In this document: in pieces, positions 8,355 through 16,689 of the stretch | Position numbering within the stretch: the stretch's first letter is position 1 | Layout of the letters: each line of letters opens with the position of its first letter | DNA from: Kordia sp964351775 | Lineage (GTDB): Bacteria > Bacteroidota > Bacteroidia > Flavobacteriales > Flavobacteriaceae | Length of the DNA: 42,129 nucleotides | Assembly: GCA_964351775.1 (NCBI GenBank) | Contig: CAYGPQ010000038.1 | Location: 1 to 42,129 of the forward strand | Direction of reading: 5' to 3' | Program-made: the position numbers and the translations under genes | Notes under the pieces: model-generated | Seen by the model: only the letters and a program-made list of their open reading frames with translations | The model's database searches: none | What the model was told of the DNA's origin: nothing

Positions 8355-9032
8355 TTATTTCTTTTTGGGTTTTGTGACGACGAAATCTTTTAAATAATAC
8401 GGTTCAAAATAAGCGACATCTTCGGTGTCGTTTTTCTTGTGCTTATCCCTTCCAATGGCAATCATACGCTTGGCAGATGGAAAGTAAATTTCATCATAGA
8501 AAACAGCATTTTCGTGTGTGATAATTCCTTTGCACTTCTCGGCTCCGTTTCCGATGAAGTGTACTTTTCCTTTTGCTAAATAGTCCGAAAACGAATCTTC
8601 TGTGATAATTTCCGCTTTTGTTTCTCTGATTTGTTCATAATTTGAATTAAATACAGCCGAATAGACTTCCATACGGCGTGCATCTAGTAACGGAAGTACG
8701 AACCCTTCTTTAACTTCAATGGAACGCGCTAAGATCTCTAAACTCTCTATAGCGATAAGTTCTAGGTTTGAAGCAAAACACAATCCTTTTGCCGTAGAAA
8801 CACCAATACGTAATCCTGTATACGACCCTGGACCTTTCCCAACTACTATCGCAGCTATATCAGCTGGTTGTATTTGTGCAGTTTCATACGCTTCTTTGAT
8901 AAATACGTGTAGTTTTTCAGCGTGTGAATAGTTTTTATCATTTTCTTCTTTGAAATATAAAATTTCATCATCATCTGCTAAACAAACCGAACAATTGGTG
9001 GTTGTGGTTTCAATGTATAATCGTAATGCCAT
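8355..9032 (-). CDS. tsaB: tRNA threonylcarbamoyladenosine biosynthesis protein TsaB
   Basis: A protein of 225 residues with the ASKHA-type fold of TsaB. The N-terminal LYIETTTTNCSVCL strand-turn, the GKGPGSYTGLRIGVSTAKGL core and the LPLLDARRMEVYSAVF motif are all characteristic. TsaB partners TsaD and TsaE to install t6A at position 37 of ANN-decoding tRNAs. The start at 9032 fits a near-ideal promoter whose start site would be about 14 nt upstream. It does not share an operon with tolC, being separated from it by a terminator and a repeat. Confidence 0.95.
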   Translation of the reverse strand: MALRLYIETTTTNCSVCLADDDEILYFKEENDKNYSHAEKLHVFIKEAYETAQIQPADIAAIVVGKGPGSYTGLRIGVSTAKGLCFASNLELIAIESLEILARSIEVKEGFVLPLLDARRMEVYSAVFNSNYEQIRETKAEIITEDSFSDYLAKGKVHFIGNGAEKCKGIITHENAVFYDEIYFPSAKRMIAIGRDKHKKNDTEDVAYFEPYYLKDFVVTKPKKK

Positions 9033-9052
9033 TTGATTTCAATTATTTTTTG

Positions 9053-9084
9053 CAAAAGTAAAGTGTATTCTATCTTAGGACAAA
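9053..9084 (-). promoter_or_regulatory. Flavobacterial promoter for tsaB
   Basis: On the minus strand TTTG (9081-9084), then 20 nt, then TACTTTTG (9053-9060). This matches the Bacteroidetes -33/-7 consensus fully. Confidence 0.8.
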
Positions 9085-9129
9085 CTCTGAACTAAAAAAT
9101 ATTCTTTTGAATTTGAATTATTTCAACAG

Positions 9130-9211
9130 ACTCCGCTTTTCAGCGAAGTTAATTCAACTTACAATGTTGAATACGCCTGAATAGGCTTTTCAACCTTGAG
9201 TTTCATTAAAG
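9130..9211. repeat. Two-hairpin dispersed repeat, copy 2
   Basis: Same plan as the copy at 4092-4171: hairpin 1 actccgc/gcgaagt, identical linker ttaattcaacttaca, hairpin 2 caatgttgaa/ttcaaccttg with inner gcct/aggc, and identical tail tgagtttcattaaa. Several stem positions differ between the copies on both sides of the pair, so pairing is kept. Confidence 0.75.
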
Positions 9212-9212
9212 T

Positions 9213-9252
9213 AAAAAAGCATCAACCCTTTTGAAAGTATTGATGCTTTTTT
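9213..9252 (-). terminator. Rho-independent terminator of the export operon (after tolC-like gene)
   Basis: The core stem gcatcaa (9219-9225) pairs with ttgatgc (9240-9246), extended by A/T runs on both sides. It starts 17 bp beyond the TolC-like stop. Confidence 0.82.
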
Positions 9253-9268
9253 ATACGTTTTGTTTTTT

Positions 9269-10600
9269 TTATTTCAAGTCTGTTAATGGTAATCCAAAAT
9301 AGAATTCTAATATTTTTAATCTAAAGATGTAATCAAATTTTGTGCGAACCACATCTGATTCAGCACTTTCCAAGCGTTGTTTTGATTGACTGAAATCAAA
9401 CGAATTCATCATACCTTCATTGAAACGTTCTGTTGAATATTTGTGTGCTTCTCTTCGTGATAGTAATGTTTTTTCAGCAGCTTCATAAGCTTTTAAAGCT
9501 CCTTTTGTATCGTTGTATGCCTGGTTAACCGTTGCTTCTAAGTCGATTTTGACTTGCTCCAAGCTAAATTTTGCTCTTTCAATAGCAACTTCATTACGAC
9601 GTACATTGTTACGCGCACTAAAGCCATTTAAGATAGGAATGTTTAAACGCAAACCGAATGAGTGGCTTTTGTTATCAGAAATTTGATCGAAAAATGGATT
9701 TGTTGAGAATAACTCACTGTTAAAGTACGTTGTGTTGAATCCGTAGAATCCTGAAAGGCTAGGCAGTCTTGCACCTTTGGCAATTTTTAAATCGTATTCA
9801 GCCAATTCAATATTTGATTCTGATATTTTTACATTGTTACGCACTTCCAACGATTTCTCGAAAATTTGTCTTGGTGTATTGTTCATGATGGTCGTAGACG
9901 GAATCATGTAATCACCTTCTGCAATATCAAAATTATCATAATCATTAATTAATAGTAATTGCGCTAAGGCTATTTTTGAAAACCGCAGTGCATTTTCAGC
10001 ATTTACAATTTGTTGTTCTTGGGTTGCAGCGTTTGCTTCTATTTCTAAGGCATCACCTTTTGGCACCACACCTTCTTTTACCAACTCATTGGTTCGCTGT
10101 AATTCTCCCATCGTTACCGCGTATTGCGCTTGTAATACTTTTAGTGATTCCTTGTTGAATAGAATTTGTAAAAAGTTTTGCACTACTTGCAGTGATGTAT
10201 TGTCTTTGATATCATCTAATTGATATTGGTTAGCCAAGAGCGCCAAATTTGCTCTGTGCAGTCTATTCACATTTTGTAATCCATTGTAGATATCAATTCC
10301 AACATTCAATGATCCACCTGAATTTTGCTGCGTTGCCGTTACAATTTGTCCTGTTAATGGGTTTTGACTCAAACCAATATTCCAAGAATGTGATACGGAG
10401 GCATTTACTGTTGGTAAAAAGTTACCGATGGCATCACTTTTATTTATTTCTGTGTTTTTTCTATCTAACTCTGATTGTTTGATAGAAATATTATTTTCTA
10501 GCGCATAATCAACACATTCCTTTAATGTCCAACTTTTCTGGGCATTAGCAGTAGTAATTGTTCCCGCGATGAGTATGATGTATATAAAAACTTTTTTCAT
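9269..10600 (-). CDS. TolC-family outer-membrane efflux protein
   Basis: A protein of 443 residues with a signal peptide (about 1-20, ending ANAQ) and the usual N-terminal SWTLKECVDYALENN motif of Bacteroidetes TolC proteins. It contains two internally similar halves of long helices plus short barrel segments; NVSIKQSE-like helix openings recur as NVKISESNIELAEYDLK. It would form the trimeric outer-membrane duct of the exporter encoded just upstream; the adaptor stop is only 31 bp away. Last gene of the operon, followed by a terminator. Substrate unknown. Confidence 0.92.
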   Translation of the reverse strand: MKKVFIYIILIAGTITTANAQKSWTLKECVDYALENNISIKQSELDRKNTEINKSDAIGNFLPTVNASVSHSWNIGLSQNPLTGQIVTATQQNSGGSLNVGIDIYNGLQNVNRLHRANLALLANQYQLDDIKDNTSLQVVQNFLQILFNKESLKVLQAQYAVTMGELQRTNELVKEGVVPKGDALEIEANAATQEQQIVNAENALRFSKIALAQLLLINDYDNFDIAEGDYMIPSTTIMNNTPRQIFEKSLEVRNNVKISESNIELAEYDLKIAKGARLPSLSGFYGFNTTYFNSELFSTNPFFDQISDNKSHSFGLRLNIPILNGFSARNNVRRNEVAIERAKFSLEQVKIDLEATVNQAYNDTKGALKAYEAAEKTLLSRREAHKYSTERFNEGMMNSFDFSQSKQRLESAESDVVRTKFDYIFRLKILEFYFGLPLTDLK

Positions 10601-10631
10601 GTGTACTTTTTATAATGTTTTGGTATTGGTA

Positions 10632-11780
10632 TTAGTCATTTACTTCATCTTCGTCTTCACTATCAGGCGATTTTTCATCGTCTTTCTTTGCCGCCTTTAT
10701 ATTCCAAACTTTGATTTTATCCTCTACTTTTAAACCCGAAATAATTTCAATATTTTTCCCATCAGAGATTCCTAATTCAATAAATCTCTTTTCAAATTCT
10801 TGCTCTCCTATTTCTACTTCTACATAGGGTTTGTCTTCATTATCGGCGTCAAATCGCAACAATCCTTCATCTATTACTAAGATATCTTCTTTTTTCTCTA
10901 ATTCAATAGAAGCATTGGCACTATATCCAGCTCTGATAAAATAGTTGTCATCTAAAGCAACATCTGCTTTTATTTTAAATTGTACCGCGCCACTTTCTTC
11001 GACTCCTTTTGGTGCTACAAATGTGAGTTTGGCAGCAAATTCTTTGTCTTCAATGGCTCCTAAACTCACGGTTAATTCTGAGTTAGGTTTTAGTTTTCCA
11101 ACTTCTGCTTCATCTACTTTTCCTTCGAAAATCATTTTTCCTAAGTCCGCAATGGTTGCAATACTTGTTCCTGCATTAAAGGTATTACTTTCAATTACTT
11201 GATCTCCTTCTTTTACAGGAATCACTAAAATAGTTCCTGAAACTGTTGCTCTAATATTTGTATTTGCAGCAGTACCTCCTACAGATCCTTTTTTGATAAT
11301 TTGCAAATCACTTTGTGCATTCCGCACTTCTTGTTTTGATTGATTGTATGAAAGTTCGGCTCTTTCAAAATCTTGACTTGAAATAATTCCTTTGTCAAAA
11401 AGAGTTTTATTTCTGTCATAAGAAATTTTAGCGTTATCTAAAACAATTTGAGTGTTTTGAATTCTATTTTTTGCGCTGTTGAGTGATTGTTCATTTGGCA
11501 CCACTTTAATTCGTGCAATTAAATCACCTGTGTTGATTTTATCGCCTTCTTCCACATATATTTTTTCAATAATTCCAGAAATTTGAGGTTTTATTTCAAC
11601 TTCATCTTCAGGTATTACTGTTCCGGCTGCAACCGTTTTTGTAATGATGGTGGATTTGAAAGGTGTTGTTGTTTCAAATGTTTCTATACTTTTCTTGTTA
11701 GAATTGATAAAGTATGATGCAGCTCCAAATGCTCCTAAGATAAGTACTATTAGTAATAGGATTAATAAAACTTTTTTCAT
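10632..11780 (-). CDS. Periplasmic adaptor (MacA/HlyD-like) of an ABC exporter
   Basis: A protein of 382 residues from the ATG at 11780, where the membrane anchor MKKVLLILLLIVLILGAFG begins. An in-frame ATG at 11831 would add 17 polar residues and leave only 14 bp to the previous gene, so the start is not certain. Features in order: inner-membrane anchor, first lipoyl half (IIEKIYVEEGDKINTGDLIARI), coiled-coil hairpin, second lipoyl half (SGTILVIPVKEGDQVIES), beta-barrel domain and a membrane-proximal domain. The acidic C-terminal tail (SPDSEDEDEVND) is unusual. It would bridge the FtsX-type permeases and the TolC duct. Confidence 0.9.
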   Translation of the reverse strand: MKKVLLILLLIVLILGAFGAASYFINSNKKSIETFETTTPFKSTIITKTVAAGTVIPEDEVEIKPQISGIIEKIYVEEGDKINTGDLIARIKVVPNEQSLNSAKNRIQNTQIVLDNAKISYDRNKTLFDKGIISSQDFERAELSYNQSKQEVRNAQSDLQIIKKGSVGGTAANTNIRATVSGTILVIPVKEGDQVIESNTFNAGTSIATIADLGKMIFEGKVDEAEVGKLKPNSELTVSLGAIEDKEFAAKLTFVAPKGVEESGAVQFKIKADVALDDNYFIRAGYSANASIELEKKEDILVIDEGLLRFDADNEDKPYVEVEIGEQEFEKRFIELGISDGKNIEIISGLKVEDKIKVWNIKAAKKDDEKSPDSEDEDEVND

Positions 11781-11845
11781 AATGTTACTTCTTGAGTTTT
11801 GGTGTTGATTGATATTGTCTTTATTCTTCATTGATACTATTATTA

Positions 11846-13108
11846 TTATTCTTCTCTTAATGCTTCAATAGGTCTGACACTTACGGCTCTTTGCGCTGGA
11901 ATGAGTCCTATGAGTGTTCCTAACACGACCATAAGAGCTATTGCCATTCCTATATATTCTAAACTTACTGTTGGATTCACAAATGGAAAATCATCTAAAT
12001 TTTCAGCCATATTACTTAAACTAGATAATAATAATCCGCCAACGGTCATTCCAAGAATTCCTGCTACTAATGTTAAGAATACTGATTCTAAAACAATTTG
12101 TCCACGAATTTCTCCTGGTGTTGCTCCTATTGCTCTTCTGATTCCAATTTCTTTGGTTCGTTCTTTCACTGTAATCAACAGAATGTTTCCAATGGCAATG
12201 ACTCCTGCAAGTATCGTTGCAATTCCAACGACGAGTGCTGTAAATTTTAATCCTTTGATGAATCCTGTAATTTTACCAAACATTTCTCCCAAATTGGCAG
12301 CTCCGAAGGCTCTTTCGTCATCAGGATGTACAGAGTATCTTCTTTTTAGCAATGCTTTTGTTTTTTCTTCTATAGCAACAATGTCTTCATCGGGATATCC
12401 CGCAATTACCATCCAACTAATTCTATTTCCTGTGTTGAATACTTTTTTGAATGTCGTAAATGGAATAAAGATTGAATCATCTCCTTCAAAGAAATCCGTA
12501 TTGTTTCTTTTGTATACACCAACTACTTGAAAGTACATATTACTTATTTTGATATATTTCCCAACAGGGTTTTCATCTTTTGCAAATAATTCTGTTTGAA
12601 TACGTTCTCCGATGACACATATTTTACGTTTGTCATCAATGTCTTTTTGGTTGAGAAAACGCCCTTCTCTTATTTTCTTTTTTGAAACCATATCTATCAC
12701 TGGATAATCGCCAAATACTTTGTAATTTCCAGATTTTAGATTGTGGACTACTAACGGCGGTGCGCCTTCAAAAATGCCCTTTGCATTTCTGGGTGCTACA
12801 AATTGTACACCTTCAATTTGATTGGCAATTCTATACACATCACTTAGTTCTATTCGGACACTTCGATCTCTATTAAAGCCTCCATACGGAATTCCTGTTC
12901 GTTGTCCCCAAAGAAATATACTATTGGTTGCTAATCCTTTAAAGTTGGCTTCAAATCCATTTTCCATTCCTTTAGCTGCACCCTGCAATCCTATAAAGAG
13001 TAAAATTCCCCAAAATACACCAATGATCGTAATCGTAGTTCGTAATTTATTTTTACGAATCGATCCGAATATTTCTTGCCAAGTATCTCTTGTGAATATA
13101 AATCTCAT
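11846..13108 (-). CDS. MacB/FtsX-type ABC transporter permease (second copy)
   Basis: A protein of 420 residues: one N-terminal transmembrane helix (TTITIIGVFWGILLFIGLQG), a ~240-residue periplasmic MacB_PCD domain, then three C-terminal helices of the FtsX domain with the conserved TKEIGIRRAIGATPGEI loop and a RPIEALREE end. It has no ATPase domain of its own; the separate ATPase encoded at 14374-15075 would drive it. With the paralog at 13149-14381 it probably forms a heterodimeric permease of the mechanotransmission type, moving substrate from the periplasm out through TolC. Confidence 0.92.
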   Translation of the reverse strand: MRFIFTRDTWQEIFGSIRKNKLRTTITIIGVFWGILLFIGLQGAAKGMENGFEANFKGLATNSIFLWGQRTGIPYGGFNRDRSVRIELSDVYRIANQIEGVQFVAPRNAKGIFEGAPPLVVHNLKSGNYKVFGDYPVIDMVSKKKIREGRFLNQKDIDDKRKICVIGERIQTELFAKDENPVGKYIKISNMYFQVVGVYKRNNTDFFEGDDSIFIPFTTFKKVFNTGNRISWMVIAGYPDEDIVAIEEKTKALLKRRYSVHPDDERAFGAANLGEMFGKITGFIKGLKFTALVVGIATILAGVIAIGNILLITVKERTKEIGIRRAIGATPGEIRGQIVLESVFLTLVAGILGMTVGGLLLSSLSNMAENLDDFPFVNPTVSLEYIGMAIALMVVLGTLIGLIPAQRAVSVRPIEALREE

Positions 13109-13148
13109 TTGTTTGGTTTGGTTTGTTTTTTATATCGCTTATTTCGTA

Positions 13149-14381
13149 TTATTCATCTCTTAGTGCTACAATTGGTTTTACTCTAGCGGCTCTTCTTGCA
13201 GGAATATATCCAGCAATGAGTCCTGATAAGATTAATATCACCGTTGCAAAAATAATGGTTCCTTGACTTACATTTGGATTGGTAATAAACCAGTCTTCCA
13301 ATTTATTCCCCATGGAATTGAGAATGAAATTACCTATCACTAATCCTATATATCCAAATATCATGGTGATCACCATCGTTTCTTGCAAAATCATGCCGAC
13401 TACGGTACTTGGTTTGGCTCCCAATGCTTTTCGGATTCCGAGTTCTTTAGTGCGTTCTTTTACGATATACACCATAATGTTACTAATTCCAATGACACCA
13501 GCGAACAAGGTTCCAAGTCCTATCCAAAAGACGATAATTTGTAATACGTTTGCCAACTGTAAGTTTTGCTCTAAATCTTCAATGACATTTTGAATATAGA
13601 TTCCGTTTTGATCGCTTGGTGCTATATTGTGTTTGTCTTTTAATAGTGTTTCAATGTCTCTAGAAAGTCTACGCGCACCATTTGCACCGATTGCCAAATT
13701 GTACGACAATACGATTTCATCAATGACATCCGTATTTTTATAAATTAATTGAACCGTGCTTACAGGCATGTATATGTTGCGTTCTTCTCTATCGCCACTA
13801 CCTTCATCACTAAAAACACCCACCACGATGTAGATTATTTTATTTAGTGAAATATATTTTCCTACTGCATTTTCATTCCCAAATAAGTCTTTTTCTACCA
13901 AACGTCCTATGACAACAACTCTAGCATCGGTATTGATATCATGTTCATTGATATATCTTCCTTTTTCTACCTCTGTTTTTTCTAAGTATTTATGCTCAGG
14001 GTGTACAGCTCGCACATTGTATGTTCCGTACTCGCTTTTGTATTTGGCGTTTACATTTTTGTATATACGTGCCGTAGTATATTCTATTCGATCTCCAAAT
14101 TTTTCTTCGAGAAGTGCTAAATCTTCATTTTTAAATTCAATACGTCTATTTTCCTTAAAGCCTTTAAATGGCTTGGTAGCGAAGCCAGGATATACAAATA
14201 TGGTGTTTTGCGCATCGTCTTGGAAGAAGTTATAGAACGTATTTTTTAATCCGTTTCCCATTCCAAATAAAACGGTAAATATCAGAATACCTAGCGTTAC
14301 TGTAAAACCTGCTAACAGCGTTCTCAGTTTATTTTTATTTATGGTTTGGAATATTTCTCTCCAACGATCTAAATCAAACAT
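13149..14381 (-). CDS. MacB/FtsX-type ABC transporter permease (first copy)
   Basis: A protein of 410 residues with the same plan as its downstream paralog: N-terminal helix, large periplasmic domain, then three FtsX helices with TKELGIRKALGAKPSTV and the end RVKPIVALRDE. It overlaps the ATPase gene by 8 bp, indicating translational coupling. The two permeases have clearly diverged, which fits a fixed heterodimer rather than a recent duplication. Substrate cannot be predicted; relatives export peptides, lipids, macrolides or siderophores. Confidence 0.92.
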   Translation of the reverse strand: MFDLDRWREIFQTINKNKLRTLLAGFTVTLGILIFTVLFGMGNGLKNTFYNFFQDDAQNTIFVYPGFATKPFKGFKENRRIEFKNEDLALLEEKFGDRIEYTTARIYKNVNAKYKSEYGTYNVRAVHPEHKYLEKTEVEKGRYINEHDINTDARVVVIGRLVEKDLFGNENAVGKYISLNKIIYIVVGVFSDEGSGDREERNIYMPVSTVQLIYKNTDVIDEIVLSYNLAIGANGARRLSRDIETLLKDKHNIAPSDQNGIYIQNVIEDLEQNLQLANVLQIIVFWIGLGTLFAGVIGISNIMVYIVKERTKELGIRKALGAKPSTVVGMILQETMVITMIFGYIGLVIGNFILNSMGNKLEDWFITNPNVSQGTIIFATVILILSGLIAGYIPARRAARVKPIVALRDE

Positions 14382-15075
14382 GTTGTGAAGCCCTTATTTG
14401 TTCTACAAATTTATCTTCTACAATTTTACCATCTTTTAGCATTACTATTCTCTTAGTCATGGCAGCGATGTCACGCTCGTGTGTTACGACTAGTATCGTT
14501 TTTCCTTCGTCATTAATTCCTTGCAGAAATTCCATGACTTCATACGAGGTTTTGGTATCTAGTGCACCTGTTGGTTCATCGGCAAGTAATACTTTAGGTT
14601 CAGAAGCTAGTGCGCGCGCAATGGCTACACGTTGTTTTTGCCCACCAGAAAGTTCACTTGGTAAGTGATGTGCCCAATCTGCTAACCCAACTTTTTCTAA
14701 ATAGTATAATGCTTTTTCTTTTCTAAGTTTTCTCGAAAGTCCTTGATAGTATAAAGGCAATGCTACGTTTTCCATAGCATTTTTATAGTTAATTAAGTTG
14801 AAGGATTGAAAGATGAATCCTAAGAATTTGTTGCGATATACCGCAGCTTTCTTTTCACTCAAGTTTTTGATAGGAACATTATCTAATTTGTAGGAGCCTT
14901 TTTCAGCTTCATCAAGCATTCCGATAATGTTTAGTAGTGTAGATTTTCCTGAACCAGAAGAACCCATTATTGAGACAAATTCTCCCTCTTTTATATTGAG
15001 ATTGATTCCTTTTAGTACGTGAAGATGGTTACTTCCCATACGATAAGATTTATGCAATTCGTCAATTTGAATCAT
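14374..15075 (-). CDS. ABC transporter ATPase (MacB/LolD type)
   Basis: A protein of 233 residues with the full nucleotide-binding set: Walker A GSSGSGKST, Q-loop FQSFNLI, signature LSGGQKQRVAIARALA, Walker B VLLADEPTGALD, and the switch histidine in VVTHERD. MacB/LolD-type ATPases typically carry this VTHERD/TGALD style. It is the first gene of the five-gene export operon. The upstream region carries two inverted repeats but no clear consensus promoter. Confidence 0.95.
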   Translation of the reverse strand: MIQIDELHKSYRMGSNHLHVLKGINLNIKEGEFVSIMGSSGSGKSTLLNIIGMLDEAEKGSYKLDNVPIKNLSEKKAAVYRNKFLGFIFQSFNLINYKNAMENVALPLYYQGLSRKLRKEKALYYLEKVGLADWAHHLPSELSGGQKQRVAIARALASEPKVLLADEPTGALDTKTSYEVMEFLQGINDEGKTILVVTHERDIAAMTKRIVMLKDGKIVEDKFVEQIRASQHV

Positions 15076-15089
15076 AATTGGTGTGATGT

Positions 15090-15125
15090 TAGTTGTACAA
15101 TATTACATATTTGCTGGTACAACTA
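15090..15125. promoter_or_regulatory. Perfect 9-bp inverted repeat upstream of the export operon (possible operator)
   Basis: tagttgtac (15090-15098) and gtacaacta (15117-15125) are exact reverse complements with an 18-bp spacer, 15 bp upstream of the ATPase start codon. It could be a regulator site or a leader hairpin; the sequence does not decide. Confidence 0.5.
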
Positions 15126-15144
15126 TTATTAATATTGTGTTAAT

Positions 15145-15175
15145 CTTATTTTATGGCAAAGCCATTATATATAAG
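15145..15175. promoter_or_regulatory. Nested inverted repeat between respiratory block and export operon
   Basis: Outer arms cttat/ataag and inner arms atggc/gccat around an aaa loop. It lies 31 bp beyond the last respiratory gene. It lacks a proper T tract, so it is either a weak terminator or a binding site. Confidence 0.4.
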
Positions 15176-15206
15176 ACTAGCTAAGTATGATTTCGTTACA
15201 AAAAAA

Positions 15207-15437
15207 TTATACTTTTTTTTCTGCCGTTTTTTTATTGTAGGTCTTATAGATGTAAATTCCTAATGTTGCCACTAATATGTATGGAATTGCCATTAGATAT
15301 ACAATGCCATTATTTACACCTTTTGCTTGTGAAAGATCTGACTCTGATTCCAACACCGCTCTACACATAGCGCATTGCGCTTCGAGTGACACTACACTCA
15401 GCAACAGCAGTATTAGTATGATGTATTTTGTTTTCAT
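15207..15437 (-). CDS. Small CxxC membrane protein of the cytochrome oxidase assembly cluster
   Basis: A protein of 76 residues: signal peptide (about 1-20, LEAQ), a CAMC pair directly after it, then one transmembrane helix (GIVYLMAIPYILVATLGIYIY) and a lysine-rich tail. The ATG abuts the DUF420 stop with no spacer, so the two are translationally coupled. The CxxC just outside the membrane next to SCO and DUF420 genes suggests a copper or redox role in oxidase maturation; that is inference from context. No named family recognised. Confidence 0.75.
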   Translation of the reverse strand: MKTKYIILILLLLSVVSLEAQCAMCRAVLESESDLSQAKGVNNGIVYLMAIPYILVATLGIYIYKTYNKKTAEKKV

Positions 15438-15974
15438 TTAAACGTGAGTGTAATATGGTGAAATCATTAGGTATACAACAACCCCTGTGATGGCTACATA
15501 TAACCAAATTGGAAATGTAATTTTCGCTATTTTTTTATGCTTGTCAAAACGTTTTGCCAATGCTTTTACATAAGTAATTAACACTAATGGAATAATGGCG
15601 ATACTCAACACGATATGTGTGATTAAGATAAAGAAATACACACTTTTGATAATTCCTTCACCACCAAATTTTGTGGATTCGGAAGTCATGTGATACGCAA
15701 CGTACATTCCTAGAAATACTACTGAAAGTCCAATACACGTTTTCATTAAACCTTCGTGCAGTTTGACTTTTTTATTTTTGATCGCGATTACGGCCGAAAC
15801 TAATAAAACTGCTGTAATTCCGTTAATGGTTGCATAAATTGGTGGCAAAAACATTAATGGGGTTGCATTTGGTATTTTTACACCAAATAAAACGGCTACC
15901 ACTAGTGGAATTGTAATGGATAAGATAATGATCCACTTTTTGTATTTTTTTTCAATGTCGTTTGTAGCTTCCAT
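15438..15974 (-). CDS. DUF420 family membrane protein
   Basis: A protein of 178 residues with about five hydrophobic helices. The segment MFLPPIYATINGITAVLL and histidines in KLHEGLMKTCIGLS, MYVAYHMTSES and ILITHIVLSI match the DUF420 pattern; the histidines are placed like heme or metal ligands. DUF420 genes regularly sit beside cytochrome oxidase and SCO genes. A few base pairs separate it from the SCO gene upstream. Role in oxidase biogenesis is inferred from context only. Confidence 0.88.
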   Translation of the reverse strand: MEATNDIEKKYKKWIIILSITIPLVVAVLFGVKIPNATPLMFLPPIYATINGITAVLLVSAVIAIKNKKVKLHEGLMKTCIGLSVVFLGMYVAYHMTSESTKFGGEGIIKSVYFFILITHIVLSIAIIPLVLITYVKALAKRFDKHKKIAKITFPIWLYVAITGVVVYLMISPYYTHV

Positions 15975-15986
15975 AAACTGAAATAT

Positions 15987-16688
15987 TTATTCTTCTTCTA
16001 ATAAATTTTTGATGTCTTGTTTTAACATTTCCACTTCTTTCTCGTCCGTTCCTTGGTAGTAAATTTTAGGATTCCCATGATTGTCTTTTCGAGAACGAAT
16101 AAATCCGTTTTTATCCACTAATGCAAAGTATCCTTGATGCTCAAATCCGCCAGCAACTTCTGGATTAATTCCTGCAAAAATATTGAATCCTGTATTTGAT
16201 AGCGCATGAATTTTATCCAAATCGCCTGTTAAGAAATGCCAGTTGAGCGATTTTACGCCGTAGCGTTCTGCATATTCTTTTAATACTTTTGGCGTATCAT
16301 TTTCAGGATCGATGGTAAAAGAAGCAATAGCAAAATCCTCACGTTCGTGAAATTCATCATCTAGGAGGCGCATATTTGTATTCATCACAGGACAAATTGT
16401 TGGGCATGTGGTAAAGAAAAACTCCATGACGGTTACTTTTCCTTTGAAATCTAAATTTGAAATTTCTAAACTGTCTTGATTTGTAAATAAAAAATCGGGA
16501 ACACTACGTGCTTTTCCATTGATTTCTAAAAATAATAGTTTTTTGTTTCGCTCTGTTCCTTCAATATTCATTCTGTCTTTTTCAACAGTTGAACCATTTT
16601 TTATTCTTTCTACAATTTTAGGAACGAAAATGATTCCAAAAACTAAAATTATCAACGCGATTCCTATGTATGAATAGTTGTTTTTCAT
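15987..16688 (-). CDS. SCO1/SenC family copper chaperone
   Basis: A protein of 233 residues: N-terminal membrane anchor (about 5-22), then a thioredoxin-like domain with the copper-binding CxxxC in TTCPTICPVM. The TIDPENDTPKVLKEYAERYG motif and downstream WHFLTGD follow; the usual copper-ligand histidine is probably that of NPEVAGGFEHQGYFALVDK. SCO proteins deliver copper to or reduce the CuA site of oxidase subunit II. It is separated by 1 bp from the gene upstream, a cysteine-free relative. Confidence 0.93.
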   Translation of the reverse strand: MKNNYSYIGIALIILVFGIIFVPKIVERIKNGSTVEKDRMNIEGTERNKKLLFLEINGKARSVPDFLFTNQDSLEISNLDFKGKVTVMEFFFTTCPTICPVMNTNMRLLDDEFHEREDFAIASFTIDPENDTPKVLKEYAERYGVKSLNWHFLTGDLDKIHALSNTGFNIFAGINPEVAGGFEHQGYFALVDKNGFIRSRKDNHGNPKIYYQGTDEKEVEMLKQDIKNLLEEE

Positions 16689-16689
16689 G

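Noticed and set aside
11901..12530. 209-codon rightward ORF
   Set aside because: It is the reverse-strand shadow of the FtsX-type permease at 11846-13108, whose domains are unmistakable.
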